The translations under genes were made by a program, and so were the position numbers. Under the pieces are notes generated by a model. It was not told the origin of the DNA. It did not search any database and saw nothing but the letters and a program-made list of their open reading frames with translations. Of a stretch of 64,000 nucleotides of DNA, positions 29,084 through 37,503 are shown in pieces (position 1 is the stretch's first letter; each line of letters opens with the position of its first letter). The stretch is from Thalassoglobus sp. JC818 (GTDB lineage: Bacteria > Planctomycetota > Planctomycetia > Planctomycetales > Planctomycetaceae), in contig NZ_JBFEFI010000004.1 in assembly GCF_040717535.1 (NCBI RefSeq), positions 62,001 through 126,000 on the forward strand, in the 5' to 3' direction.

Positions 29084-30582
29084 GCGTGTCGGAACGGCAA
29101 GGGGCTGGTGCGAGGTACGCTCGACGTCTTGAACCAGTGATAGATGCCGAGCGTCGTGACTCCTGTCAGCAGGACAGCAACAGCCCAGCCGATCCACGAT
29201 TTTTCTTCAGGCTTCGTCTCCGGAACGGTCCCCTGAAGATTCTGAACAGCGCGATTTGCAGAATCACGCACACGTGCATCCGCGTCGTTTTTCTGAATGC
29301 GAATCAAAACCGGAATGAGATGCCGAGAGCGTCGACCACCTTGTCCGATTTCGTGGGCACTTTGTTGACGCACCTCGGGATCAATGTCTTGCAAGGCTGT
29401 TTCTAGAACAGAGAGATGCCGCCCGGATCTCTGATGGATCGTCCCGAGCGATTCAATTGCGACAATTCGGACATCTGGATCAGCATGATGTGCGGCGCGC
29501 ACCCACAGCATCTCGCCATGGTCCCCGGAATGCCGTTGAACCACCTGGATAATGTTCCAGCTCAAAGAGCAGGCAAGCGTAATTCCGAGCGCGATCGCCA
29601 CCCATCTCGGGACAGAGTTCGTCGGGGCCACAGGACTCGGAAGCGGAACGCCTGACTTGGGCGACTTCGCCTGTGCTCGTGTTCCGCCGCTGCCTGTGCG
29701 GAGTCGATCGTGCATCTCCTCTGGAGTCGGACGCGTCACGACGACCGATTGCTTGACCGATCGAAGCTGCCGCATCACCGCCTGAGCCGACTCGGGTCGG
29801 TTGGCAGGGTCTTTCTCGAGCAACTGAAGAATGATTCTCTCCAGCGCGATGGGACAATCGAGTGCCTTCTCGCTGGGCCGCACCGGCATGTTCTGACAGT
29901 GCATGTGCAATGTGGCAGCGGGTGTTTCTCCGATGAATGGCGGAGTCCCTGTAATCAGTTCGTAGAGAACACAACCGAGAGCGTAGAGGTCAGTTTTGTC
30001 TGTGATCTCCTGCCCGCGGATTTGTTCCGGAGCCATGTACAGAAATGTTCCGGCGGTTTTTCCCGCAGCAGTGATTCTTCGCGAATCCGCGACTGATGCC
30101 AGACCGAAGTCGCTGAGTTTGAGTTGTCCGGAGTGCGCGAGTAGAAAGTTTCCCGGCTTAATGTCTCGATGTACCACTCCAGCTGCATGCGAACAGGTGA
30201 GCGCATCACACATTTGCAAAGCGAAATAGATCACCTGCTCCCAGGGAAACTGCTTCTTCTCTTGGAGCTTGTCTTCGAGAGAACCTCCCTCGACCAATTC
30301 CATCGCGTAGAAACGACGGCGATTCTCGCAGGCCCCGCCGAAGCAACGGACGATGTTGGGGTGCTTCAGATTCTTAAGCACTTCGAGTTCACGTTCGAAA
30401 CGTGCGAGTGCAGTCTCATCATTCACATCCGATGGAAGCATCTTGAGAGCGACTTCGCGGCCGTTGACGACGTATCGCGCTCGATAAACGACTCCCATCC
30501 CGCCTTCGCCAATTTGCTCAAGCAGTTCGAATGGCCAGATCCATCTGGATTCAGGAGAAGTTGGTTTCCGGTCGGTGGTCAT
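29080..30582 (-). CDS. Transmembrane Ser/Thr protein kinase with HEAT-like repeats
   Basis: A Hanks-type kinase of 500 residues. The kinase domain (about 17-275) has 'IGEGGMGVVY', Lys47 in 'VALKML', 'HRDIKPGNFLL', 'SDFGLASV' and 'GTFLYMAPEQ', all intact, so it should be active. A linker is followed by a membrane helix (about 338-358). HEAT/armadillo-like units ('DPDVRIVAIESLGTI', 'DPEVRQQSAHEIGQGG', 'DARVRDSANRAVQNL') occupy about 370-455, and a second helix lies near 470-490. The repeats between the helices would be extracytoplasmic and could act as sensor. The ATG at 30582 is used; a TTG at 30615 is in frame. The stop overlaps that of the LRR gene. Confidence 0.92.
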   Translation of the reverse strand: MTTDRKPTSPESRWIWPFELLEQIGEGGMGVVYRARYVVNGREVALKMLPSDVNDETALARFERELEVLKNLKHPNIVRCFGGACENRRRFYAMELVEGGSLEDKLQEKKQFPWEQVIYFALQMCDALTCSHAAGVVHRDIKPGNFLLAHSGQLKLSDFGLASVADSRRITAAGKTAGTFLYMAPEQIRGQEITDKTDLYALGCVLYELITGTPPFIGETPAATLHMHCQNMPVRPSEKALDCPIALERIILQLLEKDPANRPESAQAVMRQLRSVKQSVVVTRPTPEEMHDRLRTGSGGTRAQAKSPKSGVPLPSPVAPTNSVPRWVAIALGITLACSLSWNIIQVVQRHSGDHGEMLWVRAAHHADPDVRIVAIESLGTIHQRSGRHLSVLETALQDIDPEVRQQSAHEIGQGGRRSRHLIPVLIRIQKNDADARVRDSANRAVQNLQGTVPETKPEEKSWIGWAVAVLLTGVTTLGIYHWFKTSSVPRTSPLPFRHA

Positions 30583-30941
30583 GTCGTTCGTAAACTCGGT
30601 GGAACGATGAGGCAATTCTCAAAATCGGCATCTTCCTTAACAGTCGTTAAGTCATGATGTGTTGTCTGTGGAGATTCAGGCAGGATCAACAATAATTATT
30701 GACTGAAATCCGGAATGAGGCGCCCCGACCCACTCCTTTCGGTTCTCGTGGATATTGAACATCGTCACCAGGGTTTCGATCGCACTCGACGATCTCTGCC
30801 CGCGTGGCAGTTGCTCAGCAACGATCCTCAGGGATACAATCAGGCTCGGAACGGTCCTCCGTCGCGAAAACTTCTAGCCCGGACGCAATTTTACCGGATT
30901 TTTCGAACAAGACCATAAAAGACCGCCAGAAAGGTCACGAC
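30583..30941. other. Divergent intergenic region with palindromes (359 bp)
   Basis: Lies between the kinase and the radical SAM gene. It contains CTTAACAGTCGTTAAG (about 30636-30651, 6-bp arms) and the perfect 12-bp palindrome CAATAATTATTG (30690-30701). Either could be an operator, but neither matches a motif I know. Confidence 0.35.
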
Positions 30942-32243
30942 ATGTACTTCCAGATGGCCAAACGCCTTCTCCTGGAAACAGACAAAAGACTCGTCTGGAA
31001 ACTGTTCTGGAACATGGGCATCAAAGGTGCCCGATCTGTCCAACGCTTCAAGAAGAAGCTGAAGAAGGGCGAGGTTTTTCCGCCATTTCTCTACATCTCC
31101 ATCATCAATTCCTGCAATTTACGGTGTCAGGGTTGTTGGGTGGACGTATCAGCAAAACAGCAAACGATCGATGTCGAGGCCATGGACCGTCTCATCAACG
31201 AAGCCAAAGCGAACGGAAACGTTTTCTTCGGAATCGTCGGCGGCGAGCCATTCATGCACCCGCAGATTCTGGAAATTCTGGGAAATCATCCTGACTGTTA
31301 TTTTCAGGTCTTCACCAATGGACACTTTATTACCGACAAAGTGGCCAGGGAACTGCGTCGACTCGGCAACGTCACGCCACTGATCAGTGTTGAAGGATCT
31401 GAGATCGTCAGCGATGAACGTCGCGGTCGAACAGGGGTCCTGTCCAAGACGATGCAGGGAATCCAGAACTGTCTGGATAACAAAATCTTCACCGGTGTTT
31501 GCACGAGTGTCTGCAAAACCAACCTCGATGACCTAGTCACCGAGAAGTGGGTCGATCGGCTCATCGAAATGGGCGTCTTCTACACCTGGTTCCACATCTA
31601 TCGCCCGATGGGACCGGATTCATCTCCGGAGTTGTGCCTGAGCCCAGAAGAGCAGCAGCGGATTCGGAAATTCGTCGTCGACATGCGCGTCAAGAAGCCG
31701 ATCATTTTCGTCGACGCTTACTATGACCATCAGGGACAGGCCCTTTGCCCAGCCGCCACGGGAATCACGCATCACATCAATCCCTGGGGCGGAATCGAGC
31801 CTTGCCCGATCATTCAGTTCACGCAGGATTCCATACACGATCAGTCGAAGACTCTGGCCGAGAAACTGGATTCTCCGTTCCTGAAGGACTTCCGTGAACT
31901 CGCTCGGGACACGACGCGTGGATGCATCGTCCTCGAGCGACCGGACCTCCTCAAGAATCTTGTCGAGTCACATCACGCAGAAGACGGGACCGTCCGAAAA
32001 ACGGCGCTCGCCGAACTCGAACAGATGAAAATTCGCCCATCACAATACAACGCTGATTTGGCAGTTCCGGAAAAGAGCTGGGCATACCGAATCGCTAAGC
32101 GACATTTCTTCAACGACTTCGATGCCTATCAAGGACGAGATCACAGCAAGGCATCCGCTCCTGCCATGTTGAAAACCCTCTCGGCATCAAGTTCTCCGGA
32201 ACCGGAATTCGTTGAGCTCGAGAATGGAATCTCAGACTCATAG
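30942..32243 (+). CDS. Radical SAM protein of unknown specificity
   Basis: 433 residues. The 4Fe-4S motif CNLRCQGC (C58, C62, C65) sits after a basic N-terminal region, followed by the glycine motif 'GIVGGEPFMHP' and the SAM-binding strand regions 'YFQVFTNGHFI' and 'TPLISVEGSE'. C-terminal cysteines in 'CPAATGITHHINPWGGIEPCP' resemble a truncated SPASM/auxiliary region. The start at 30942 has AGAAAGG upstream; the region before it is rich in stop-like, non-protein composition. The neighbours (metallophosphoesterase, fmt) do not reveal a substrate. Peptide or lipid modification are both possible. Confidence 0.85.
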   Translation: MYFQMAKRLLLETDKRLVWKLFWNMGIKGARSVQRFKKKLKKGEVFPPFLYISIINSCNLRCQGCWVDVSAKQQTIDVEAMDRLINEAKANGNVFFGIVGGEPFMHPQILEILGNHPDCYFQVFTNGHFITDKVARELRRLGNVTPLISVEGSEIVSDERRGRTGVLSKTMQGIQNCLDNKIFTGVCTSVCKTNLDDLVTEKWVDRLIEMGVFYTWFHIYRPMGPDSSPELCLSPEEQQRIRKFVVDMRVKKPIIFVDAYYDHQGQALCPAATGITHHINPWGGIEPCPIIQFTQDSIHDQSKTLAEKLDSPFLKDFRELARDTTRGCIVLERPDLLKNLVESHHAEDGTVRKTALAELEQMKIRPSQYNADLAVPEKSWAYRIAKRHFFNDFDAYQGRDHSKASAPAMLKTLSASSSPEPEFVELENGISDS

Positions 32244-32332
32244 TTTATCGCCAATTCCGTCGCTTCGGACTTATCAACTCTTCGAATGTCGTTGACTTCG
32301 TCACCTGAACTGTTGCCATTCACAACTCCACC

Positions 32333-33088
32333 ATGCCAAGAATCAGCTTCCTGTCCGATCTTCATCTCTTCGCACGTCGATCGACAGCGGATCAGTATCA
32401 CGACCAAATCGTCGAAGCCGCCCTCGACTCAGACGTGTGTATTCTTGGGGGCGACATCTTCGACTTCCGATGGTCGATCTATCGGACGGAAGACGAAACA
32501 GCCCATGCTGCTGTTGAATGGCTTCGAAAGTTCAACGAAGAAACCAATAACTGCCGCGTTCACTTTCTGCTCGGCAATCACGACGATCATCCAGAGCTTC
32601 TTCAGAGACTCCCCTACCTTGCTGAAGAACTGAAGACGTTCGAGTGGAGTCGGTACTACTACCGGTTGGGAGACACGTTTTTCCTACACGGAGACGTCGC
32701 AGACAAAACCATGACCGCAGCTTGTTTGGAATCACAACGTCAGAGTTTCGCCCACGGAAATCGCACTGAACTGCATAACAAGCTGTACGATGTCGCCATC
32801 AAAGCTCAGCTGCATCGCCTCGCTCCTCCGGCAGTTTATCCCTGTAAACGTGTTGCTGCCCGAATCTTGAGTTACCTCGAAAATATCGGGAACGGGAAAT
32901 CATCCGGCGTCGAACATGTCTACTTCGGCCATACTCATCGTCCGATGGACCATTACCTGTATAAGGGAATTCACTTCCACAACGGAGGGGCCCCGATTGG
33001 CCGGGCACCGTTCAGAATCCTGAAAAGAGATATCCCCACAGACTCACCGGATGGCCCCATCGAAGGCATCGAAAGACACCGGGCGTAA
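32333..33088 (+). CDS. Metallophosphoesterase, UDP-2,3-diacylglucosamine pyrophosphatase-like
   Basis: 251 residues with the five calcineurin-like metal blocks: 'SDLHLF' (near 8-13), 'GGDIFDF' (near 39-45), 'GNHDD' (near 81-85), 'FFLHGDV' (near 117-123) and 'FGHTHRP' (near 200-206). The arrangement resembles LpxH and its relatives, which hydrolyse UDP-diacylglucosamine in lipid A synthesis, although other phosphodiester substrates are possible. No signal peptide. It starts 89 bases after the radical SAM gene and precedes fmt by 141 bases, so the three may be co-transcribed. Confidence 0.82.
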   Translation: MPRISFLSDLHLFARRSTADQYHDQIVEAALDSDVCILGGDIFDFRWSIYRTEDETAHAAVEWLRKFNEETNNCRVHFLLGNHDDHPELLQRLPYLAEELKTFEWSRYYYRLGDTFFLHGDVADKTMTAACLESQRQSFAHGNRTELHNKLYDVAIKAQLHRLAPPAVYPCKRVAARILSYLENIGNGKSSGVEHVYFGHTHRPMDHYLYKGIHFHNGGAPIGRAPFRILKRDIPTDSPDGPIEGIERHRA

Positions 33089-33229
33089 GGGACTCGCCGG
33101 TCGATTCGACGTCCATTCAATCGTTGATCAACGTCACCAATCGATCCCAAATATCGATCCCATTACAACACAAACCAGCTCATCAACATCGGGGTCAAGA
33201 AGACGCCGAAACTCGCGCAGGACAAATCA

Positions 33230-34198
33230 ATGGCTTTACGGATTGCACTCATGGGAACCGGGGAATTTGCGCTTCCCAGCTTCCAGACACTGATCGAATC
33301 ACAACACGAAATTGTCGGTCTCGTCACTCAACCCGACCGCACCGGCCGCGGTCATCATCGGCACGTCATTAAGCTGAAGGAATTCGCAGTCGCCGCTGAC
33401 GTTCCTGTCTTTCAGCCAGAGAAGGTCAATCAACCGGAAGCTTTGGCGCAGCTTGAAGACTGGAACGCGGACCTGTTCGTCGTCGCTGCCTACGGACAAA
33501 TCCTCTCCAAAAAACTGCTGTCGATTCCTCGACTGAGCGCGATCAACATCCACGGCTCTCTGCTCCCCAAGTTTCGAGGCGCAGCCCCGGTTCAATTTGC
33601 AGTCTTGACCGGCGAAACTGAAACGGGCGTTTCAATCTTCCGCATTGAACCGAAACTCGATTCCGGACCGCTCCTCGGAACTGTCGCTACTCCGATTGGA
33701 CCACAGGAAACCAGCGGGGAACTCCACGATCGACTGGCTATTCTAGCTGCTCCACTGACTCTCAATGTCGTGGACCAACTCGATGCCGGGACTGCTCAAG
33801 AAACGGTGCAGGATGCCGATCTTGTTACGTTCGCTCCGAAGATTGAAAAAGTTCAAGGCTGGATTGACTGGACCCGCAAGTCCGAAGAAATCGGATGGCA
33901 TGTCCGAGGAATGCAGCCCTGGCCGATGGCGGTCACGCATTTTCAACGACCGGACAAAGCTGATCTCAGGATTTCGATTCTGCGAGTTCAACCGGCTCGC
34001 GAAGAGGATCAGAAGCATCTCTCTTCACTCAATCCGGGGGATCTGCGTATCATCGATGATCGCCTGCTGGTCAAAACCGGTGACTCCAGCTTGGAAGTGC
34101 TCGAACTTCAACCGGCTGGAAAACGCCCGATGCCTTCAGACGCCTTTGCCCGTGGGAACGATCTGACAGATGCTCGATTCGTCAATCCCGACGCGTGA
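33230..34198 (+). CDS. fmt: Methionyl-tRNA formyltransferase
   Basis: Transfers a formyl group from 10-formyl-THF to the initiator Met-tRNA. 322 residues, normal length. The N-terminal Rossmann-type domain (about 1-190) has 'VVAAYGQILSKKLL', the catalytic 'AINIHGSLLPKFRGAAPVQFA' (split across Asn and His) and 'LDSGPLLG'. The C-terminal OB-like tRNA-binding domain (about 205-320) has 'IDWTRKSEEIGWHVRGMQPWPMA'. Start ATG at 33230 with GCAGGA upstream. Peptide deformylase (def), often adjacent in other genomes, is not here. Confidence 0.95.
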   Translation: MALRIALMGTGEFALPSFQTLIESQHEIVGLVTQPDRTGRGHHRHVIKLKEFAVAADVPVFQPEKVNQPEALAQLEDWNADLFVVAAYGQILSKKLLSIPRLSAINIHGSLLPKFRGAAPVQFAVLTGETETGVSIFRIEPKLDSGPLLGTVATPIGPQETSGELHDRLAILAAPLTLNVVDQLDAGTAQETVQDADLVTFAPKIEKVQGWIDWTRKSEEIGWHVRGMQPWPMAVTHFQRPDKADLRISILRVQPAREEDQKHLSSLNPGDLRIIDDRLLVKTGDSSLEVLELQPAGKRPMPSDAFARGNDLTDARFVNPDA

Positions 34199-34274
34199 CG
34201 ATGTGCAGACGATCGTCGACGTTTCATTTCGAATGTGACAACAGAAAACACTGAACAAGACTGATTGAATCCCT

Positions 34275-35174
34275 ATGACATCGTCGGCCGAGCGATATCT
34301 GAAACCGGAAGTGATCCGCAACGTCGCTCGTCTGGACCTTCGTGCCAAGTTTATTGTCGAGGGATTCCTTTCCGGACTGCATGCTTCGCCCTTTCACGGC
34401 TTCAGCGTTGAGTTCAGCGAACACCGCAGATACTCCGACGGAGACGATCCGAAAGATATCGACTGGCTCGTCTACGCGAAGACCGATCGTTATTACGTCA
34501 AGAAGTATCAAGCCGAAACCAACATCACCGGCTATCTGCTCATGGATCTGTCCGAGAGCATGGCGTACACGTACCGGCAGGAGTTGACCAAGTTCGAATA
34601 CTCCATCTGCCTGGCAGCTGCGCTGGCGTACATGATGGTGCATCAACAAGACCCGGTCGGTCTCATGAGTTTCGACGAAACGATCCGGGCCAGCCTTCCC
34701 GCGAAAAGTAAACGCTCACAACTCGGAAACATTCTCGCACTTTTGTCGCAGGCTCAGCCAACTGGACCGACGGAAATTGCCAAGAATCTGCACCGGTATG
34801 CAGCGATGGTCCGCAACAAGAGCCTTGTGATGCTCTTCTCCGACCTGCTGACCGATCCTGAACCGGTGATCGACGCGATCCGGATGCTGAGATACGCGGG
34901 ACATGACGTGATTATCTTTCACGTTCTGGATGAAGCTGAAGTCCACTTTCCGTTTTCCGGGATGGTCGACCTGCGAGAACCTGAATCGGGGGAAAAGATC
35001 ATGGTCGACGCTGCCGGAATTCGCGAAGACTATCTCCAGGCAGTCAGCGATCTTCGCTCCCAATACAAGAAGGCTTGCCTTTCAGTCGGTGCCGACTTTG
35101 TGGAGATCGACACAAGCATGCGTTTCGATAAAGCCCTCGTCGAATACCTCTCTCAGCGGCAAGCCCGCTTCTAG
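34275..35174 (+). CDS. DUF58 domain protein
   Basis: 299 residues. The DUF58 signature 'FSEHRRYSDGDDPKDIDW' (near 47-64) is followed by a von-Willebrand-A-like fold with 'YLLMDLSESMAY' (a degenerate DxSxS metal site, near 87-98) and 'LVMLFSDLL'. DUF58 proteins usually accompany MoxR AAA+ ATPases and VWA proteins and are thought to help assemble or activate envelope or metal-enzyme complexes. Here no MoxR gene is next to it. It converges with the DUF4340-Gld transporter operon. It has no signal peptide and is probably cytoplasmic or peripheral. Its TAG stop is the first triplet of dispersed repeat copy C. Confidence 0.88.
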   Translation: MTSSAERYLKPEVIRNVARLDLRAKFIVEGFLSGLHASPFHGFSVEFSEHRRYSDGDDPKDIDWLVYAKTDRYYVKKYQAETNITGYLLMDLSESMAYTYRQELTKFEYSICLAAALAYMMVHQQDPVGLMSFDETIRASLPAKSKRSQLGNILALLSQAQPTGPTEIAKNLHRYAAMVRNKSLVMLFSDLLTDPEPVIDAIRMLRYAGHDVIIFHVLDEAEVHFPFSGMVDLREPESGEKIMVDAAGIREDYLQAVSDLRSQYKKACLSVGADFVEIDTSMRFDKALVEYLSQRQARF

Positions 35175-35257
35175 AGCAAGTTGCTCTTTCCTGTGCACTC
35201 GCTTGCGAGGTCTCACCCATTCGAATGCTGAGTTGGCTTGAGTGAGTCAGTGCAAAC
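35172..35257 (+). repeat. Dispersed intergenic repeat, copy C
   Basis: Starts on the TAG stop codon of the DUF58 gene, runs through the near-palindrome AGAGCAAGTTGCTCT, then TTTCCTGTGCACTCGCTTG, and ends GAGTGAGTCAGTGCAAAC. Best conserved with copies B and D. Confidence 0.88.
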
Positions 35258-35366
35258 CAAATTTGAAATTGTTCCAACCTGTTCGAAAAAATTCTCAGCG
35301 GTCCTTCGGGCTTCCAAATGTCGACGCACCAAAGCCCGCTCGCGTAAATCGCTGACATCAAAGCAG

Positions 35367-35408
35367 AACACGCTCTGAACCCATGGACGAATTGGCTCAG
35401 AACGTGTT
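35367..35408. terminator. Long hairpin between convergent genes, probable terminator
   Basis: Arms AACACGCTCTGAACC and GGCTCAGAACGTGTT pair over 15 positions on the minus strand if two G-U pairs are allowed, with a 12-base loop. It lies between the DUF58 and DUF4340 stops. The T-tract is weak, so termination is probable rather than certain. Confidence 0.5.
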
Positions 35409-35434
35409 GTTTCGAAATCGCGACGAACTTTTTT

Positions 35435-37450
35435 CTATGAGTCCGATTCAGGTTCCGAGTCGTCAGTACCTGATTCATTGGAACTCTCTTCAGATGACGA
35501 CTCTTCACTCTCATCGGAGGCCTCCGCAGTTGGCTCTGTCGATTCAGGCTGATCGGAAGCACCTGCTTCCCCTGAGTTCTCTGGAGACTCTTCAGGAAGA
35601 TCAGGCTGAGGCGGCCTTTCCGGGTTGGCGCTGTCTGGTTGAGCACCTTCAGTTGAAGGGCTCTCTTTTTCCTCATCGACAGGCTCCGATGTCTCTTCCG
35701 GCTTTTCATTCTCCGACTGCGGCTGAGAAGCTTCAGGATCAGTCGTTGTCTCTTCGGAAGTTGGTTCTTCAGGAGACTCCGGTTTCGTCATTTCCGGTTG
35801 AGCGGGTGTCGTTGTTTCCGGGGCAGTTTCGGGAGGTGTGCTCTCTTGTACTTCCTTCGCTTCGACGAGGTCGGTTCGGTTCAATTTCATCCGGTCGAAA
35901 ACATCCGCCCCGATCACGTAGTACCAGTCAGCAAAGCGGCGATTCAAGTCGATGACTCGTTCCTCTCCCGCTTTCATTTTCTCTTCGTAGTCTCTCAGAG
36001 CGATCTCGTAGACTTCCAGATCTTCCTGATACCTGGCGAGAGCAGCTTCGTATTCCTCTTGGGCTTTTGAAGCTTCGTTGTCGGTTTCTTTATCACCCTC
36101 ACTCTGTTCGGCGTTTTCATCACCATCCGCTTTGGCTTCGCCATTGGAGTCTTCTGGCTTCTCTGCCTCAGCGTCTTGTAAGGGAGGTTCCGGCTTAACA
36201 GGTGGAGTTGGCTTTTCACCGAGCAATGCTGGATCGAACTGGGCAGTCACGAAGAGGTAGCGGCTCTTTGTCAGATCATCCAATGTTTCTTCTGTCTCGC
36301 CGTCTGCTGCTTCGACCTCTTCGTTTTCGTCAGATGCCTCTTCTGAAGACTTCTCTTCGTCGGATGACTCTTTACTGTCGTCTCCATCTTCGGTGGCTTT
36401 CTTTCCGACTTCGATGTCGACGTCGGTTCCGGTGAATTCTTCTCCGAATCGCAGAACGTACAGGACTCCATCGTTGGCACCAACGAGCACTTCTCCTTCG
36501 TTCGAAAGGATTCGCCCCTGACGTTGATCGATGAAGAATCCTTTGTCTTGAAGATCGAGCATATCGAAAGCGGTAATCGAAACTCCCGCTTCGGCTTTCA
36601 GGTCAGCACTGATTCCATCCGGTTTCTTTCTGACCCCAACGATCGAAAGATCATCGAGGGCCAGAAGCATCGCGTTGATATTGCTGGCGTTCAGTTCTTC
36701 TGTCTTTTCATCCAACCCGTCAAGATTCCAGTCTGCCTGGGCGCCATCTCGGGTCAGAACCAATCGGTCCCCCTGAACAACCACACCACGAGCTTCGTCC
36801 ACCTGATAACGATCGACGATCAACTCTTTAACATTGTTGCGTTCGACGTCGAGAATGTCTCGCAAGATCCAGTCCGAGAACTTCGTCGAGATTTCGAACT
36901 CGCCAAGGTTGGCAGTATAGAAACGATCTTCGCCCGCTGCCCGAACGTAATAGACGTTTTCCTGCCCCTCAACTGGCATCCCGACGATGAAGTCAGCGAC
37001 GACTTCTTCGCCTTTTGACAACGTGATTCGGTCACCGAAACCTTCACTCGCTGAGTTCTCCTGATCAAGCGGGTCGAGCAATTGATAACGCTTGTGAGCT
37101 GCCTTCGTACGTTCAACGAGGGCTTGACGTTCCACACCAATCATTGACGCGGCCGTCGTGGCAAGTTGATCTTCGCCATCCGCCGGGTACTCGTGATGGG
37201 AAGGAATTCGCCACGTTCCGTCTTTGAATTCAACACTGAACAGATCGGTCTGCCCGGTCTCTTCGTTGAACGATGCAACTCTCAACCCGGTCACAGCATT
37301 CGGGTCAACAAATTCCGGAAAGAATTCTGTTCCGACATCTGAAAACCCTTCTAGATCTGCGGGCTTATAGATGCGATGGGTTGCGAAACCGACGCCCAGC
37401 GACAGAAGCGCCACTCCGGCGAAGACAAGTGTTTTAACTGACTGAGTCAT
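35435..37450 (-). CDS. DUF4340 protein with acidic low-complexity tail
   Basis: 671 residues. An N-terminal hydrophobic anchor (about 5-25, 'VKTLVFAGVALLSLGVGFA') is followed by the DUF4340 region (about 30-360) with repeated 'LRVASFNEETG-FSVEFKDGTWRIP'-type beta units. A charged central part with a short coiled coil lies at about 370-530. The last 115 residues are almost all Glu, Pro, Ser, Thr and Gln. DUF4340 proteins are commonly encoded beside Gld-type ABC transporters, as here. They are thought to be periplasmic partners of GldG. Start ATG at 37450 is chosen over 37465 because GAGGG lies 8 bases upstream. It is the last gene of a three-gene operon. Confidence 0.85.
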   Translation of the reverse strand: MTQSVKTLVFAGVALLSLGVGFATHRIYKPADLEGFSDVGTEFFPEFVDPNAVTGLRVASFNEETGQTDLFSVEFKDGTWRIPSHHEYPADGEDQLATTAASMIGVERQALVERTKAAHKRYQLLDPLDQENSASEGFGDRITLSKGEEVVADFIVGMPVEGQENVYYVRAAGEDRFYTANLGEFEISTKFSDWILRDILDVERNNVKELIVDRYQVDEARGVVVQGDRLVLTRDGAQADWNLDGLDEKTEELNASNINAMLLALDDLSIVGVRKKPDGISADLKAEAGVSITAFDMLDLQDKGFFIDQRQGRILSNEGEVLVGANDGVLYVLRFGEEFTGTDVDIEVGKKATEDGDDSKESSDEEKSSEEASDENEEVEAADGETEETLDDLTKSRYLFVTAQFDPALLGEKPTPPVKPEPPLQDAEAEKPEDSNGEAKADGDENAEQSEGDKETDNEASKAQEEYEAALARYQEDLEVYEIALRDYEEKMKAGEERVIDLNRRFADWYYVIGADVFDRMKLNRTDLVEAKEVQESTPPETAPETTTPAQPEMTKPESPEEPTSEETTTDPEASQPQSENEKPEETSEPVDEEKESPSTEGAQPDSANPERPPQPDLPEESPENSGEAGASDQPESTEPTAEASDESEESSSEESSNESGTDDSEPESDS

Positions 37451-37503
37451 ATCAATAACCCTCATGGGGGCGAGTAATAAAGTGAATGATTCTGGAGTTC
37501 GAA

